From assembly GCA_005402585.1 (NCBI GenBank), contig BIFP01000071.1, positions 62,001 through 126,000 on the forward strand: a stretch of 64,000 nucleotides of DNA, in the 5' to 3' direction. This document shows, piece by piece, positions 1 through 8,621 of this stretch; position 1 is the stretch's first letter; each line of letters begins with the position of its first letter. The notes beneath the pieces were generated by a model. That model made no database searches, had not been told where the DNA came from, and saw nothing but the letters and a program-made list of their open reading frames with translations. Position numbers and translations under genes: made by a program. Origin of the DNA: Micromonosporaceae bacterium KJ-029. Its GTDB lineage: Bacteria > Actinomycetota > Actinomycetes > Mycobacteriales > Micromonosporaceae.

Positions 1-273
1 TTGCACCGTGAACAAACTGGAAACCTCCACCATGGAGGCCTACTCGCGGCCAGGTATCCCGATCCGCGCTGGATTGCAAAGTCGCAAACAGCTGAGCTTT
101 CCGCGACGGCCCGATGGGGACTCCCGAGGTACGCGCCACCGCCGCTGCTCGGCTCAGTTGAGCGAACACACCACCTGCAGGGCCTCCCATTGCGCTTCGT
201 GACGGGCGGACTCAGGCCGTTCACGCCTGAACTCGGTTCGCCAGGAACGCACTCTGCCGCGATAAGGCGGGCT

Positions 274-501
274 CTACCGGCGCCGGTTGCGGGGATGCTT
301 CTTGGCCGTCCGCTCGTTGCCGTGTTTGTAGTTGCCGGTGATGCGCGCCATCAACTCCTGAGGATCTTCGGTGTCCACGTCGATCAGGAACCGGGCCGCG
401 GCGGCGCCCCGAAGCACAGCGGCAGGGCGGCCGTGATGTTGCAGTTCCACGTCGCCGTTCTTGCGGAGGCGATAGGTGAATCCCTCAGGTGCACCGGACA
501 T
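274..501 (-). CDS. small conserved hypothetical protein, 75 aa
   Basis: A short reading frame begins at the ATG complementary to 499-501 and stops with TAG at 274-276. The product starts MSGAPEGFTYRLRKNGDVEL and has a regular alternating hydrophobic/polar beginning, then a central RFLIDVDTEDPQELMARITG stretch, and a very basic, arginine/lysine-rich tail (KKHPRNRRR). Small proteins of this shape, a mixed alpha/beta core with a positively charged C-terminus, are common and uncharacterised in actinomycetes. The frame is open for a further 32 codons upstream, but that part is low-complexity and lacks family character, so the inner ATG is preferred. The basic tail would allow nucleic-acid contact, but this is inference. 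No operon partner is evident. I do not recognise a named family. Confidence 0.6.
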   Translation of the reverse strand: MSGAPEGFTYRLRKNGDVELQHHGRPAAVLRGAAAARFLIDVDTEDPQELMARITGNYKHGNERTAKKHPRNRRR

Positions 502-691
502 CGCCGTATCGTCCTCGCGGGCGGATCCGCACGCGACCGAATTACGCTGCCGGCCGGGCCGCGTCGGTCGTAGCACCGGATGGCGGTGCATCCTCATCTG
601 TCGCCGCCGAGCGCTACATACCGAGGTCGGCTACCGGTGCCGAGATGCTCAGTCGTGCCGCACCTAGCGTCGGTCTGATGCCCTGGGGGCG

Positions 692-1699
692 TCACTGCAT
701 GGCTGTGGCGGGCGGGTGATCGAAGGAAGCCGGGCAGCGGAAGACGTACAGGGCGTAACCCCGGCCGATCGTGACGTCGGTGGGGTTGGGCGAGGCCTCC
801 GTCTGGTCCTGCACGGGCCGCCAACTCCCGCCCGTTCCGTGCCACTCGCTGGAGTCGGCGGTGAACAGTAGCGTCATTGCGGTGCCGCACTCGACGCAGT
901 CCATCGGTTGCGGATCGGTCAGCGACCAGTTCGCGAAGCCGCCCACCTTCCAGCCTGGCGCCAGTGACAGGTCGAGCTGATAGCTGCGGCCGTCGCCGGT
1001 TTCGTCATCATCGTCGGCATCGTCCTCCCACGCGGTGATCTGGGTGCCCAGTTCCTCGGGCAGCAGCCCGCCGTACTGGTACTCGCGAATCCGCTCCGGA
1101 TGTACCACGCAGGGCGTCGGTAGATAGGCGTCGCTGACGACCGGCGGTTCAGGAACTGTGCGCAAGGGCTGGGTGACGTCGCTGCTACGCCGCCAATACA
1201 GCCGAACCCGCGGGTTGTAGCCCTCGTCCGGGTGATCGAGCGGGCACCACAGCACCTGTAACAGGTCGGCGCCGTCCGGGCCTACGAAGTCGGAGACGTC
1301 TCGGCGGTAGAGCTGCGCCACGGGAACCATCGGGATCGGCTGGTTCACCAGGTCATGCGGCTCGGAGAAATCGGCGTCCGGCAGCTCCGCCCGCTCCTCG
1401 TCGGTGAGGCGGTAGCGGTCGCCGGTCGCTGCTGCCCGTGCCTGTGCCGCCGCGTAGATCTCGCGGCGGCGGCGGACGGTCGCCGGTGTTTCGAGCCGGA
1501 AGATGTAGTGAGCATCGCCGTCGCTGCACACCGGCCACGCCTCTTCGATTGGCCAGAGCAGAGGGCCGCCCACTGAGCTGTCGGCGGTCGTCGGCCTACC
1601 AGGCCGGGGATGCAGCCGTGTCGCTGTTGTCGAGTGCCCGCTCAACTCTGGGAAGAGCTTCGTGATGTCAACCGGTCGGGACGGCGTGGTACGTGCCAT
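692..1699 (-). CDS. DUF1963/YwqG-like hypothetical protein, 335 aa
   Basis: The frame starts at the ATG at 1697-1699 and encodes 335 residues without a signal peptide or membrane segment. Near residue 43 there is GGPLLWPIEEAWPVC, which resembles the GG-x-P-x-x-P-x-x-x-x-WP opening of DUF1963 (YwqG) proteins. Near the C-terminus a second conserved-looking block reads VGGFANWSLTDPQPMDCVEC, with a CxxC-like pair (C-V-E-C) that could hold a metal, followed by a strand-rich tail about a ~60-residue from the end. An acidic run of Asp and Glu around residue 228-235 separates the halves. YwqG-type proteins are of unknown function; some lie beside toxin-immunity or ubiquitin-like modules, but nothing like that is next to this gene. 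Assignment to DUF1963 rests on the motif and overall length only. Confidence 0.65.
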   Translation of the reverse strand: MARTTPSRPVDITKLFPELSGHSTTATRLHPRPGRPTTADSSVGGPLLWPIEEAWPVCSDGDAHYIFRLETPATVRRRREIYAAAQARAAATGDRYRLTDEERAELPDADFSEPHDLVNQPIPMVPVAQLYRRDVSDFVGPDGADLLQVLWCPLDHPDEGYNPRVRLYWRRSSDVTQPLRTVPEPPVVSDAYLPTPCVVHPERIREYQYGGLLPEELGTQITAWEDDADDDDETGDGRSYQLDLSLAPGWKVGGFANWSLTDPQPMDCVECGTAMTLLFTADSSEWHGTGGSWRPVQDQTEASPNPTDVTIGRGYALYVFRCPASFDHPPATAMQ

Positions 1700-1801
1700 G
1701 GCCGGTGATTTTAGGGATTGGATACGACCACTGGACGTTGGCGGTGGTATGACCGGCGCCGGTTGTCGAGGCCGATGCGATGGCCCACCAGAATCTTGGA
1801 G

Positions 1802-2374
1802 TCATCGTAGCTCGTGGATGGTGACCGGGCCGGCGGTGTAGCGGACGGGGGCCAGGCGGGCCAGGTCCGGTGAGACGGTGCCGGCGTGGGTGTCGGCGAG
1901 CAGCCAGCGCACCCCGTATGCGTCGCGCAGCCGGTCCAGGTCGGCGGGGGTGGGGGTGGTGAAGACTCGCTCGTTGAGGGCGAACAGTGCCGGGTCGGGG
2001 GCGGGTTGTTGGGGGTAGCGGTATCCGTCCTGCCCGTGTGCGGCGAGGGTGGCGTCGGTGTAGCCCCAGCTTTCCACGACCGCGCGGCGGCCGCTCAGTC
2101 CCGTGACCCAGAAGGCGCGGGCGTCGCAGTGTGGCGTGTTGCGTACCGGTCGGCAGTGGACGTTGGTTGCCACTACGTCGTCGAGGCTGGTGTGCTCGTT
2201 CAGCCAGAGCGCGGCCCGCATCTCGCCATCGGTCACCACAAGTTGCTCGTTGATCGCGCCGAGCGGGTCGACGCTGGCCGCCACGTATCGGACCGAGGTG
2301 TCCACCCTGATGGCGATGCTCGCGCCGAGCAGCGCCGCGACGGCGCCAGCCAGCGCGTAGCGGGGCCAGCAACG
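1802..2374 (-). pseudogene. C-terminal remnant of a multi-pass membrane protein
   Basis: This stretch encodes the end of a larger protein. It opens with one hydrophobic helix (YALAGAVAALLGASIAIRV) and continues with a soluble tail of about 160 residues containing WLNEHTSLDDVVATNVHC and a terminal ADTHAGTVSPDLARL-type block ending in a TAG-family stop region at 1802. Such a last helix followed by an extracytoplasmic tail is usual for actinobacterial integral membrane proteins that carry 8-12 helices; the missing N-terminal helices are not found elsewhere in the window. Immediately upstream the frame enters insertion-sequence coding DNA at about 2375, so the gene was cut by an insertion or deletion event. 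A GTG at 2480-2482 could still start a chimeric 226-aa polypeptide, but there is no reason to think it is functional. Confidence 0.65.
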
Positions 2375-2529
2375 GGTGAACAGCTGTACCCATCGGTAGA
2401 CGGTGACGTGGTCGACCTCGACACCACGTTCGACCAGCAGGTCTTCAACGTCGCGGTAGGACAGGTGAGCCGCAGATACCACCGCACCGCGAGGACGATC
2501 ACCTCGGTCGGGTTCCGGAACCCGACCGA
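2375..2529 (-). mobile_element. IS6-family transposase N-terminal fragment, frameshifted
   Basis: Two adjoining frames together spell the beginning of an IS6/IS26-family transposase: GFRNPTEVIVLAVRWYLR in one frame (about 2473-2526), then LSYRDVEDLLVERGVEVDHV and TVYRWVQLFT in the next (about 2375-2465). The one-base shift falls near 2462-2466. These are the conserved N-terminal helix-turn-helix residues of the family; the DDE catalytic domain is entirely absent. The fragment is joined directly to the C-terminal part of an unrelated membrane protein. It is therefore a relic of an old insertion, not a mobile element now. Confidence 0.8.
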
Positions 2530-2687
2530 GCGCCGACTTCGGAGGAATGCCACGGGCGAGAGCGGGTCGGCGGCTTCACCGCTCACGCCTACCTCGACCC
2601 TGCCGCTGCTCAGCGCAACGCAGCCGCTCGACCTGACCGCCGCCAGCCTTTTCATCGTGCTCCGCAGACCACCCGCGGCCGTCCCGG

Positions 2688-4493
2688 CTATCCCGCCCGG
2701 ACGCAAGGGTCGGTGACCGGGTAGCTCGGGCTCTGCGCCGTGCGGCCGTCCACAGCCGTCGCCCGCACCGACCAGGTCAGCGCTGGCGCGCGCAACTGCC
2801 CGATGGTCGCCCGCGCGGCCGATCCGTCCACCGTCAGGGCCCGCGCCGACGTCCTGCCCCCGGTGGGTGTCCAGCGAACCTCGGCGCCGCCGAGTGCGGC
2901 ACTCCCGGTGGCCTGCACCACGAGGCTGTACGTGTCCGAGCCGCACCGCACATGAGCGGTGGCGGAGACCGTGAACGGCGCGGCGATCTGCGTTGCGGCC
3001 GTCGGCCGGGGCGCGGTCGGAGGTCTGGTCGGTGCGACGGTCGGTGCTGGTGCGACGCCGCCGGGCACGGCCCTGGGCGCATCGGTCCGGGTGGCCCCGG
3101 CGCCGTCCGCCGGCGCGATCCCGGTCGCGGACGTCGGCGCGGCGGCAGCGGCTGGTGGCGGATCGGCAGCCAGCGTGCTGGCTTCCGTGGCCGCGGCGGA
3201 CGGCGGCGCGGAGGCGGATGTCACCTTGCTGGCCGTTGATCCGAGCGTCTCGGACGCCGGTTGGCCGAAGCCGTGCCGCGCGGCGGTCGGGCGTTCCGAT
3301 AGCAGTGCCCAGGTGCCGAACGCGGTGAGAAGGGTCAACAGGGTTGCCGCTCCGGCCAGCCGCCGACGGCGCCGGTCGCGCGTCGCCGGCGAGGTCGCCC
3401 GCACCGCGTGCGCCGCACCACGCGGTACCGCCGCACCGTCCGAGGCCACCACCGCACCTTCCGGTACGACCGCCGTACCTTCTGCGGCCACCGCCCCGCC
3501 GTCCGTCGGCGTAGGCCCCTCGCCCGAACTAGCCGCCGGCCCGGCGACTCCCGACCCGGATGGTTCGTCGGCTACCGGCGCCCGCTCGGTCGCCGGGCCA
3601 GCGTGTCCCGACCCGGATGGTTCGTCGACCGCCAGCGCTTGGTCGACCGCCAGCGCTTGGTCGGCCGCCGGGCCGGCCGTGACCGCACCCGCCGGATCGG
3701 CCAGAACATCGGTCGCGTAGACCTCTGCCAGTCTCGGCCACACCGTGTCGGCGACGACCAGGAAGGCCGGTGCCGTGTACGCCGACAGCAGGGCGGCCGG
3801 GCTGAGGTGTTCCCGCCGGAGCAGCCCACACACCGCGCAGCTATCGATGTGCCGCGAGACCCGCTTGCGCAGGGTCGGGGTGAGCCTGCCCTGCCAGCCG
3901 TCGATCAGACCGGCGAGGGTCGGGCAGTCCCGGGCTCCGGTGCGGGCCACCAGCAGCGCCCCCAGCGCTCGTTCGAGTTGCGAACGGGCGCGCGACAGGC
4001 GGGCGTGCGCGTGGTTGGCGGGCACCCCGAGGGCCGCGCCGATGTCGACGGACGACAGGTCGTGGCGGATGGCCAGGTGGACCACCTCCCGGTCGCCCGG
4101 GTTCAGCGCGGCGACCGCGGTGTGCACCAGTGCGCGTAACTGCTCGGCGTTGACGCCCGCGGCCGGGTCGGCGGCGTCGGCCACCGGCTCGCCGGCCTCG
4201 TCCAGCGGCAGGGAGCGGGACCGTTCCCGAAGCTGCCGCAGACATTCGTTGCGCACGATCGCGTACAGCCAGGAGCGCAGCCGGTCGGGCTCCCGGAGCT
4301 GGCCGATACGCTGGCTGGCGGTGAGGAACGCGTCGTGGACGGCGTCTGCGGCAGCCTCCGGCTCGCGCACCATCGTCCGGGCGTACGTGTACAGCCTGTC
4401 GGCGTACCGCCGGTACATGCCCTCCAGCCCGGCCCGCTCACCGCGGCGCACCGCCTCGACCAGTGCCGTGTCGTCCCGCGCCGCCGTGTCCAT
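2688..4493 (-). CDS. ECF-type sigma-70 factor fused to zinc-finger, transmembrane and extracytoplasmic tail
   Basis: The 601-aa protein starts at the ATG at 4491-4493. Residues 8-90 form sigma region 2 (AVHDAFLTASQRI and the RLRSWLYAIVRNECLRQLRE block) and residues 115-182 form region 4 (NPGDREVVHLAIRHDLSSVD followed by a helix-turn-helix). Residues 190-225 contain HIDSCAVCGLL, an HxxxCxxC arrangement like the zinc-binding anti-sigma domain. A long Ala/Pro/Thr/Ser-rich linker follows, including a perfect 18-bp tandem duplication at 3624-3659 that encodes QALAVD twice. One transmembrane helix lies at about 379-399 after RDRRRRR, and an Ig-like extracytoplasmic domain at about 505-601 has two cysteines. 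Sigma factor and apparent anti-sigma/sensor parts are thus on one chain, which suggests membrane-tethered, self-regulated control. It is divergent from the secreted protein at 4632, a possible target. Confidence 0.85.
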   Translation of the reverse strand: MDTAARDDTALVEAVRRGERAGLEGMYRRYADRLYTYARTMVREPEAAADAVHDAFLTASQRIGQLREPDRLRSWLYAIVRNECLRQLRERSRSLPLDEAGEPVADAADPAAGVNAEQLRALVHTAVAALNPGDREVVHLAIRHDLSSVDIGAALGVPANHAHARLSRARSQLERALGALLVARTGARDCPTLAGLIDGWQGRLTPTLRKRVSRHIDSCAVCGLLRREHLSPAALLSAYTAPAFLVVADTVWPRLAEVYATDVLADPAGAVTAGPAADQALAVDQALAVDEPSGSGHAGPATERAPVADEPSGSGVAGPAASSGEGPTPTDGGAVAAEGTAVVPEGAVVASDGAAVPRGAAHAVRATSPATRDRRRRRLAGAATLLTLLTAFGTWALLSERPTAARHGFGQPASETLGSTASKVTSASAPPSAAATEASTLAADPPPAAAAAPTSATGIAPADGAGATRTDAPRAVPGGVAPAPTVAPTRPPTAPRPTAATQIAAPFTVSATAHVRCGSDTYSLVVQATGSAALGGAEVRWTPTGGRTSARALTVDGSAARATIGQLRAPALTWSVRATAVDGRTAQSPSYPVTDPCVRAG

Positions 4494-4631
4494 CCGTGTC
4501 TCCCGCTGCTCGTCGACCGGTCAATTAGAACCGCAGAACTTTTTTCTTCGAGCTTTCTGTTGGCATCCCGACCCGACGGCGCTCCTACCGGTGTCAATCG
4601 CAACCGAACAGCCTCACGTAAGGAAGACACC

Positions 4632-5504
4632 ATGCGAGATGGATCGAACCGGAGCCCGTGGTCGCGTCGGACGGCCGCCGTCGGCGGGGCCGCGCTGGGC
4701 GCGCTCGTGCTCGGCCAACTGGCCCTCACCGGACCGGTGGCGGCGGTGCCCGGCCTGAGCATCAAGACGACGACCGGCCCCAGCAACAGCGTCGCGAAGT
4801 CGCAGAGCGCGACCTGTCCGGCCGGCACCAAGGTCATCGGCGGTGGCGGCGCGATCACCGGTTCCGGCCTCGGGCAGGTCGGCATGGACATCATGCGGCC
4901 GCTGATCGGCGGGGACGCGTACTCGGTGACCGGCCGGGAGGACGAGAACGGCGTCGCCGGCAACTGGGCGGTCACGGCGAGCGCGGTATGCGCCACGCCG
5001 CCCGCGGGCCTGGTGACCGTGTCCGGCAGTTCGACGCCCAGCTTCGGCACGTCGAACTGGTTCGAGAAGTCGTGCCCGGCCGGCAAGCACGCCATCGGGG
5101 TCGGTGGCGCGGTCGTCGGGGCGTCGAACAGCGAGGTCGTTCTGGAGGATCTGCGCATCAACCAGAACAGCGTCGTGGTGGCGGGTGCCGAGGACGGCAC
5201 CGGCTTCGCCGGCACCTGGTGGCTGGACGCCACCGCGATCTGCGCCGACCCGCTGCCCGGCGAGCAGCGTGTGATCAACGACAGCGTCTACAGTTCCGCC
5301 TCCATCCAGTCGGTCACCGCCACCTGCCCCCCGGGCACGCGCGTGCACGGGGTGGGCGGCGAGATCCTCGGTGGCGATGGCCAGGTGCGCCTGACCGAGA
5401 TGCGGGCCACGACCTCGACCGTCGTCACCGTCCGCGCCATGGAGGACGAGGACGGCTTCAGCAGCAACTGGAAGGTCCGCGCGTACGCCGTCTGCGCGAA
5501 CTGA
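4632..5504 (+). CDS. secreted protein with three Cys-paired repeats, 290 aa
   Basis: The ATG at 4632 follows AGGAAG about 8 bases upstream and begins a typical signal peptide: a twin-arginine-like RR at 12-13, a hydrophobic core AALGALVLGQLALTGPVAA, and likely cleavage near residue 38. The mature part is three tandem repeats of about 78 residues (about 45-122, 127-205, 213-289). Each has CPAGTKVIGGGG-like sequence at its start (CPAG or CPPG, then G-x-GG) and a single cysteine near its end in an aromatic/Ala-rich strand (AVC, AIC, AVC). The cysteine pairs C62/C120, C148/C204 and C232/C288 suggest one disulfide per repeat. I do not recognise an enzymatic family; a binding or structural surface role is inferred. 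It lies head to head with the sigma gene at 2688-4493 and has its own terminator, so it may be a single-gene transcript. Confidence 0.75.
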   Translation: MRDGSNRSPWSRRTAAVGGAALGALVLGQLALTGPVAAVPGLSIKTTTGPSNSVAKSQSATCPAGTKVIGGGGAITGSGLGQVGMDIMRPLIGGDAYSVTGREDENGVAGNWAVTASAVCATPPAGLVTVSGSSTPSFGTSNWFEKSCPAGKHAIGVGGAVVGASNSEVVLEDLRINQNSVVVAGAEDGTGFAGTWWLDATAICADPLPGEQRVINDSVYSSASIQSVTATCPPGTRVHGVGGEILGGDGQVRLTEMRATTSTVVTVRAMEDEDGFSSNWKVRAYAVCAN

Positions 5505-5530
5505 CCTGCCAGGTACCCGTGGTCCCGCCC

Positions 5531-5574
5531 GTGGCCGGCGGCAGCGACATTCCCCGTCCGCTGCCGCCGGCCAC
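5531..5574 (+). terminator. 16-bp perfect hairpin after the three-repeat secreted protein
   Basis: Bases 5531-5546 (GTGGCCGGCGGCAGCG) are exactly complementary to 5559-5574 with a 12-base loop, 27 bases after the stop codon of the upstream gene. No strong T-tract follows, as is common for GC-rich actinobacterial terminators. Confidence 0.75.
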
Positions 5575-5790
5575 CTCAGCACCGACAAGCAAAGCCCGAT
5601 GCCACCAGCCGTAAGCCACCGTCATGGCCAGCCAGAGCGATAAGGCGATGCACGACGTGAGTTCGAAGCCTCGCGGAAGGATGGGTCCCGAATACACGCC
5701 CACCGAAATCCTCTGGCAAGCCGGCCGCCCGGGAACCCCGAGGAGCGCCAATGGCGGAGAGGTCCGGGCCTTGCGTAACGGCGCAACAGC

Positions 5791-6165
5791 TCACAGGCGT
5801 TCCATGCCGCTGGTCGTCTCACTGACCGTGGGCACCGCCGGCGTGATGATCGAGGTGAACGCCGCGCCAAGGGAGTCGGCCACGGACGACGACTCGGTGG
5901 CGGGGTCGCCGGCACCGCGCTCGCGTTCGCGCTTCCCGCGCTGCTGCGCGAGCGTGCGCAGCCGGTTGAGGCAAGAGCCAGGTCACGATCCGCACGAGAT
6001 ACGCGCGGGGATCCCGGACCCCGCAGCGCTCGGCGTCGACCAAGGCCGCCCACCGCAGCCAGTTCTCCCGCACACGTCCTCCGCGTCGGCGACCAATCCG
6101 AGCATCTCGTAGGCGACGGTGAACAACAGGCTGCGGTGGGCGACGAAAGGGTCCTCGCTTATGAC
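5791..6165 (-). pseudogene. sigJ: sigJ-like sigma factor, frameshifted 5' fragment
   Basis: Three frames in turn match the beginning of the SigJ family of sigma-70 factors: ISEDPFVAHRSLLFTVAYEM, then RENWLRWAALVDAERCGVRD with DPRAYLVRIVT, then LNRLRTLAQQR. Single-base losses at about 6076 and about 5990 break the frame, and the expected start codon reads GTC (6163-6165). Everything past the region-2 helix is missing; the last frame runs into unrelated sequence and stops at 5791. It overlaps the end of the carboxymuconolactone decarboxylase-like gene. That order, decarboxylase-like gene then sigJ, is a familiar actinobacterial pair, which supports the identification and suggests that this copy once was a functional partner. 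Confidence 0.75.
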
Positions 6166-6749
6166 GCGGACGCTACTCCCGGTCGCTCGGCCAGCGGCCT
6201 CAAGCCGCACGCTGCGGCGAAACCGTCGGACTCGATGCCGAGCGCCACGTTGCCACGCGTGCTCATGTTCGCGAACGCGATCACCGAGGTGAGCTCGACC
6301 ACGGCGGCAGCTCCCAGCTCGGCGTGCAGCCGGTCCACCAGCTCGTCGGTCACGGTCGGCGGTGTCTGGCTCATCGCCTCGGCGTACTCCAGGACGTCCC
6401 GCTCCAGCGGAGTGAAGACGTTCGCCTCCCGCCACCGCGGGATCTCGCGCGCCTTCTCCACGTCGAGCCCCCTGTTACGGGTCTCGAAATAGTTGAAGTC
6501 CAGGCACCACGTGCAGCCGACCAGCGACGCGACCGCCATATGGGCGAACGACTTCAGGTTCTCGTCGCAGGCGTCCCACTTCTGCAGCTTGCCACCGAGG
6601 CCGAAGCTGGCGAACAGCACCTTGGGATGGTGCCAGTAGACGCCCACCGCCGTCGGCACCTTGCCCAGCTTCTTCTCGATCATCCGCTTGATCAGCGCGC
6701 CCTTGATGCCGGTGATCTCGGCCGGGGGGATGCGCGTCGTGTGCTCCAT
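6159..6749 (-). CDS. carboxymuconolactone decarboxylase/AhpD-family protein, 196 aa
   Basis: The chosen ATG (6747-6749) has an excellent ribosome-binding site, the complement of TCTCCTCCTG at 6751-6760. The protein has the AhpD-like fold signature: FAHMAVASLVGCTWCLDFNY, with the paired cysteines of a CxxC (C-T-W-C) active site and a following His/Asp-rich helix. A second helical half (LERDVLEYAEAMSQTPPTVT then ELGAAAVVELTSVIAFANM) completes the all-alpha unit. Family members are peroxidase-like or decarboxylase-like enzymes that use the CxxC for thiol redox chemistry. The gene normally sits before a sigJ-type sigma factor, here present only as a pseudogene overlapping the stop codon. Substrate unknown; with its sigma partner lost, its regulation may be orphaned. 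Confidence 0.85.
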   Translation of the reverse strand: MEHTTRIPPAEITGIKGALIKRMIEKKLGKVPTAVGVYWHHPKVLFASFGLGGKLQKWDACDENLKSFAHMAVASLVGCTWCLDFNYFETRNRGLDVEKAREIPRWREANVFTPLERDVLEYAEAMSQTPPTVTDELVDRLHAELGAAAVVELTSVIAFANMSTRGNVALGIESDGFAAACGLRPLAERPGVASAS

Positions 6750-6885
6750 GTCTCCTCCTGCGTCGGTGGCTGCGCCGACGGGTTCGTAGGCCGTCACGCC
6801 ATGGAGACACCGGCCGGGCCGCGGCCGTGACATCCAGCGGGAGAAACGATGACTGGGTGCTTTACCACTTCCGTTGCAAGATCCG

Positions 6886-7101
6886 TCAGGCTGAGTGGGA
6901 GATGACCAGTGCGCTGCCGGCGACGAGCCGGTCGCGGATCGGCGCGACGACAGCGTCGACCCGGTCCTGAGGAATGGTCTGGAGCACGGAGCAGTACAGC
7001 AGCGCGGTCGGCTGGTTCAGGTCGATCACGGTGGAGAGGTCGCCACTGGCGAGCGTCTCGAGGATCAGCTCGGGGTGGGATCCCACGGACCCCCGCGTCC
7101 T
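6886..7101 (-). pseudogene. fragment of a DUF574/Methyltransf_19 SAM-dependent methyltransferase
   Basis: The frame gives HPELILETLASGDLSTVIDL, LNQPTALLYCSVLQTIPQD and RDRLVAGSALVISHSA. This corresponds to the central part of actinobacterial S-adenosylmethionine-dependent methyltransferases of the DUF574 type, where a similar HPEVRRLLD, RPVALLLVAVLHFVPD and LAPGSYLVLSH order occurs. Both the N-terminal SAM-binding glycine loop and the C-terminal third are absent; the frame stops straight after the SHSA strand. It is a short relic between the AhpD-like gene and the ankyrin gene. Confidence 0.6.
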
Positions 7102-7307
7102 CGCGAGTGACTTCTGGACCGAGCCGGGTCTGTGTTCATGGCGAGAGGTCCCAGCGACGTTCTCGGCTCTGGTGGTCGCGATCGACCTGCAATAAAGGCT
7201 TGCAGGAACGGATCCCGAACTCACATCGCCCGGCCAGAACCCTGTCGGCGGCGATGCCCAGAAGCCGTGCGCTGGACTGCTCGTGATGAACCGGCCCGCC
7301 TATCCTG

Positions 7308-7727
7308 ATGCTGGTGAACGTCCGACAGCGCAAGAAGCTCACCGCCCGCCTGATGGAGTCGCTGCTGCGTGACGACCTTCCGGCTGTGCTTGCGCTGTTG
7401 CGGGCGGGGGCAGACCCGAACGCGGCAGACCGTGACGGCACCACGCCCCTCTATCTGGCCGCGCTGCAGAACAAGCGTGCGACGGTGCGGATCCTCATTG
7501 ACGCCGGTGCGGACCCGAACGTCGAGAGCGGGCGCGGCGAGGAGGGGACGCCCTTGACGGGAGCCGCAGCGTGGGGGCACGCCGGTGTCGTCTGCGAACT
7601 CCTTGCACGGGGCGCAGATCCGAACCTCCGCGAAGACCACGGCAGCGGGCTGTCGCCCCTCGAATGGGCCGTCCGAAGCGGCCACGCCGAGACCGAAGCG
7701 TTGCTCAAAGCCGCAGGCGCTATGTGA
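7308..7727 (+). CDS. ankyrin-repeat protein, 139 aa
   Basis: The protein consists of a short N-terminal helix followed by about four ankyrin repeats. Diagnostic elements are LRAGADPNAADRDGTTPLYL, LIDAGADPNVESGRGEEGTP, LLARGADPNLREDHG and SPLEWAVRSGHAETEALLKA. Each repeat carries the TPL(x)xAA...G(H)xxxVxxLL(x)xGADPN pattern. There is no signal peptide or membrane helix, so it is a cytoplasmic protein-binding module with no enzymatic domain. Bacterial ankyrin proteins of this size are often single genes with an unknown partner. It stands alone here, between a methyltransferase relic and an intact methyltransferase, and there is no sign of operon structure. Confidence 0.85.
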   Translation: MLVNVRQRKKLTARLMESLLRDDLPAVLALLRAGADPNAADRDGTTPLYLAALQNKRATVRILIDAGADPNVESGRGEEGTPLTGAAAWGHAGVVCELLARGADPNLREDHGSGLSPLEWAVRSGHAETEALLKAAGAM

Positions 7728-7942
7728 GTAGCGAGGACGCTGCGAGCCCTTGCGACTGCAGCGCTTTGGCCCCAGGTGCTTCGGCTGCTGGGGTGTGGCC
7801 CGCGACCGGCGCACGATCGGCGGCAGATCCGCGCACTTGATCATGAGCTGGGACGGCATGGCTTCGGTTCGATCCGCGCAGGTCGATCAAGGTGTGTCGG
7901 TGGACCGACGCCGTTGGCCGAGTCGGCGCTATCGTGCAGCGC

Positions 7943-8590
7943 ATGCGCGTTCCCGGTTGGCTCGATGACACCCGGACCTCCTACGACACTGTGGCGGCCA
8001 GCTATGCCGACCTGCTGCGTGACGCTCTCGCCCGCGAGCCGTTCCAGCGGGGCATCCTCGCACTTTTCGCCGAACTGGTCCGCGCCCGGGGCCACGGGCC
8101 AGTCGCCGACATCGGCTGCGGTCCCGGCCGGATCACTGCTCACCTGCGCAACGGCGGTCTGGACGCGTTCGGCATCGACCTGTCACCTGCAATGATCGAC
8201 GTGGCCAGGCGGGACCACCCCGGCCTACGCTTCGAGGTCGGCTCCATGACGCGCCTCGAACTGGCAGACGATTGCCTGACCGGCCTGCTCGCCTGGTTCT
8301 CCCTGATCCACATCCCCGACGACGAGATACCCACGGTCCTTGCCGAGTTCCACCGGGTGCTGCGGCCCGGCGGGGTCGTGCTGCTCGGCTTCCACGCCGG
8401 CGACGGCAGCCGGCACAAGACGGAGGGCTGTGGCGGTCATCCGATGAACGTCTATATCCATCACCGCCCACCGCGCCGCATCGCGACCTGGCTGGACGCC
8501 GCCGGCTTCACCGTCGAGGCCGAGATGGTGCACCGTCCGGCGCCGGATGTGGAAGGCGGGTTCGTGTTCGCCCACCGGCGAGACGGGTAA
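7943..8590 (+). CDS. class I SAM-dependent methyltransferase, 215 aa
   Basis: The start is placed at the ATG at 7943, which gives MRVPGWLDDTRTSYDTVAAS, the usual beginning of this family; an upstream in-frame ATG at 7892 would add 17 poorly conserved residues. Motif I is VADIGCGPGRITAHL, with the acidic residue of motif II in GIDLSPAMIDVAR. Motif III-IV follow in LLAWFSLIHIPDDEIPTVL and the post-motif strand in FHRVLRPGGVVLLGFHAGDG. The layout matches the Methyltransf_11/25 superfamily that transfers a methyl group from S-adenosylmethionine to a small molecule. Substrate cannot be read from sequence. It appears monocistronic and is convergent with the DUF3050 gene. Confidence 0.85.
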   Translation: MRVPGWLDDTRTSYDTVAASYADLLRDALAREPFQRGILALFAELVRARGHGPVADIGCGPGRITAHLRNGGLDAFGIDLSPAMIDVARRDHPGLRFEVGSMTRLELADDCLTGLLAWFSLIHIPDDEIPTVLAEFHRVLRPGGVVLLGFHAGDGSRHKTEGCGGHPMNVYIHHRPPRRIATWLDAAGFTVEAEMVHRPAPDVEGGFVFAHRRDG

Positions 8591-8621
8591 TCGCCCACGG
8601 CAGTGCTTCAACTGCACCCGC

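Noticed and set aside
1..273. Open frames at the very start of the window on both strands
   Set aside because: They lack family motifs and are the usual long frames of GC-rich DNA; only the reverse frame 274-501 has protein-like character.
3624..3659. Perfect 18-bp tandem repeat as a possible mobile or regulatory element
   Set aside because: It lies inside the sigma-factor linker and encodes a duplicated QALAVD, so it is a low-complexity protein repeat.
7840..7890. Repeated GATCCGCGCA segments suggesting an IS end
   Set aside because: The similarity is limited to about ten bases and no second terminal copy or transposase residue was found.
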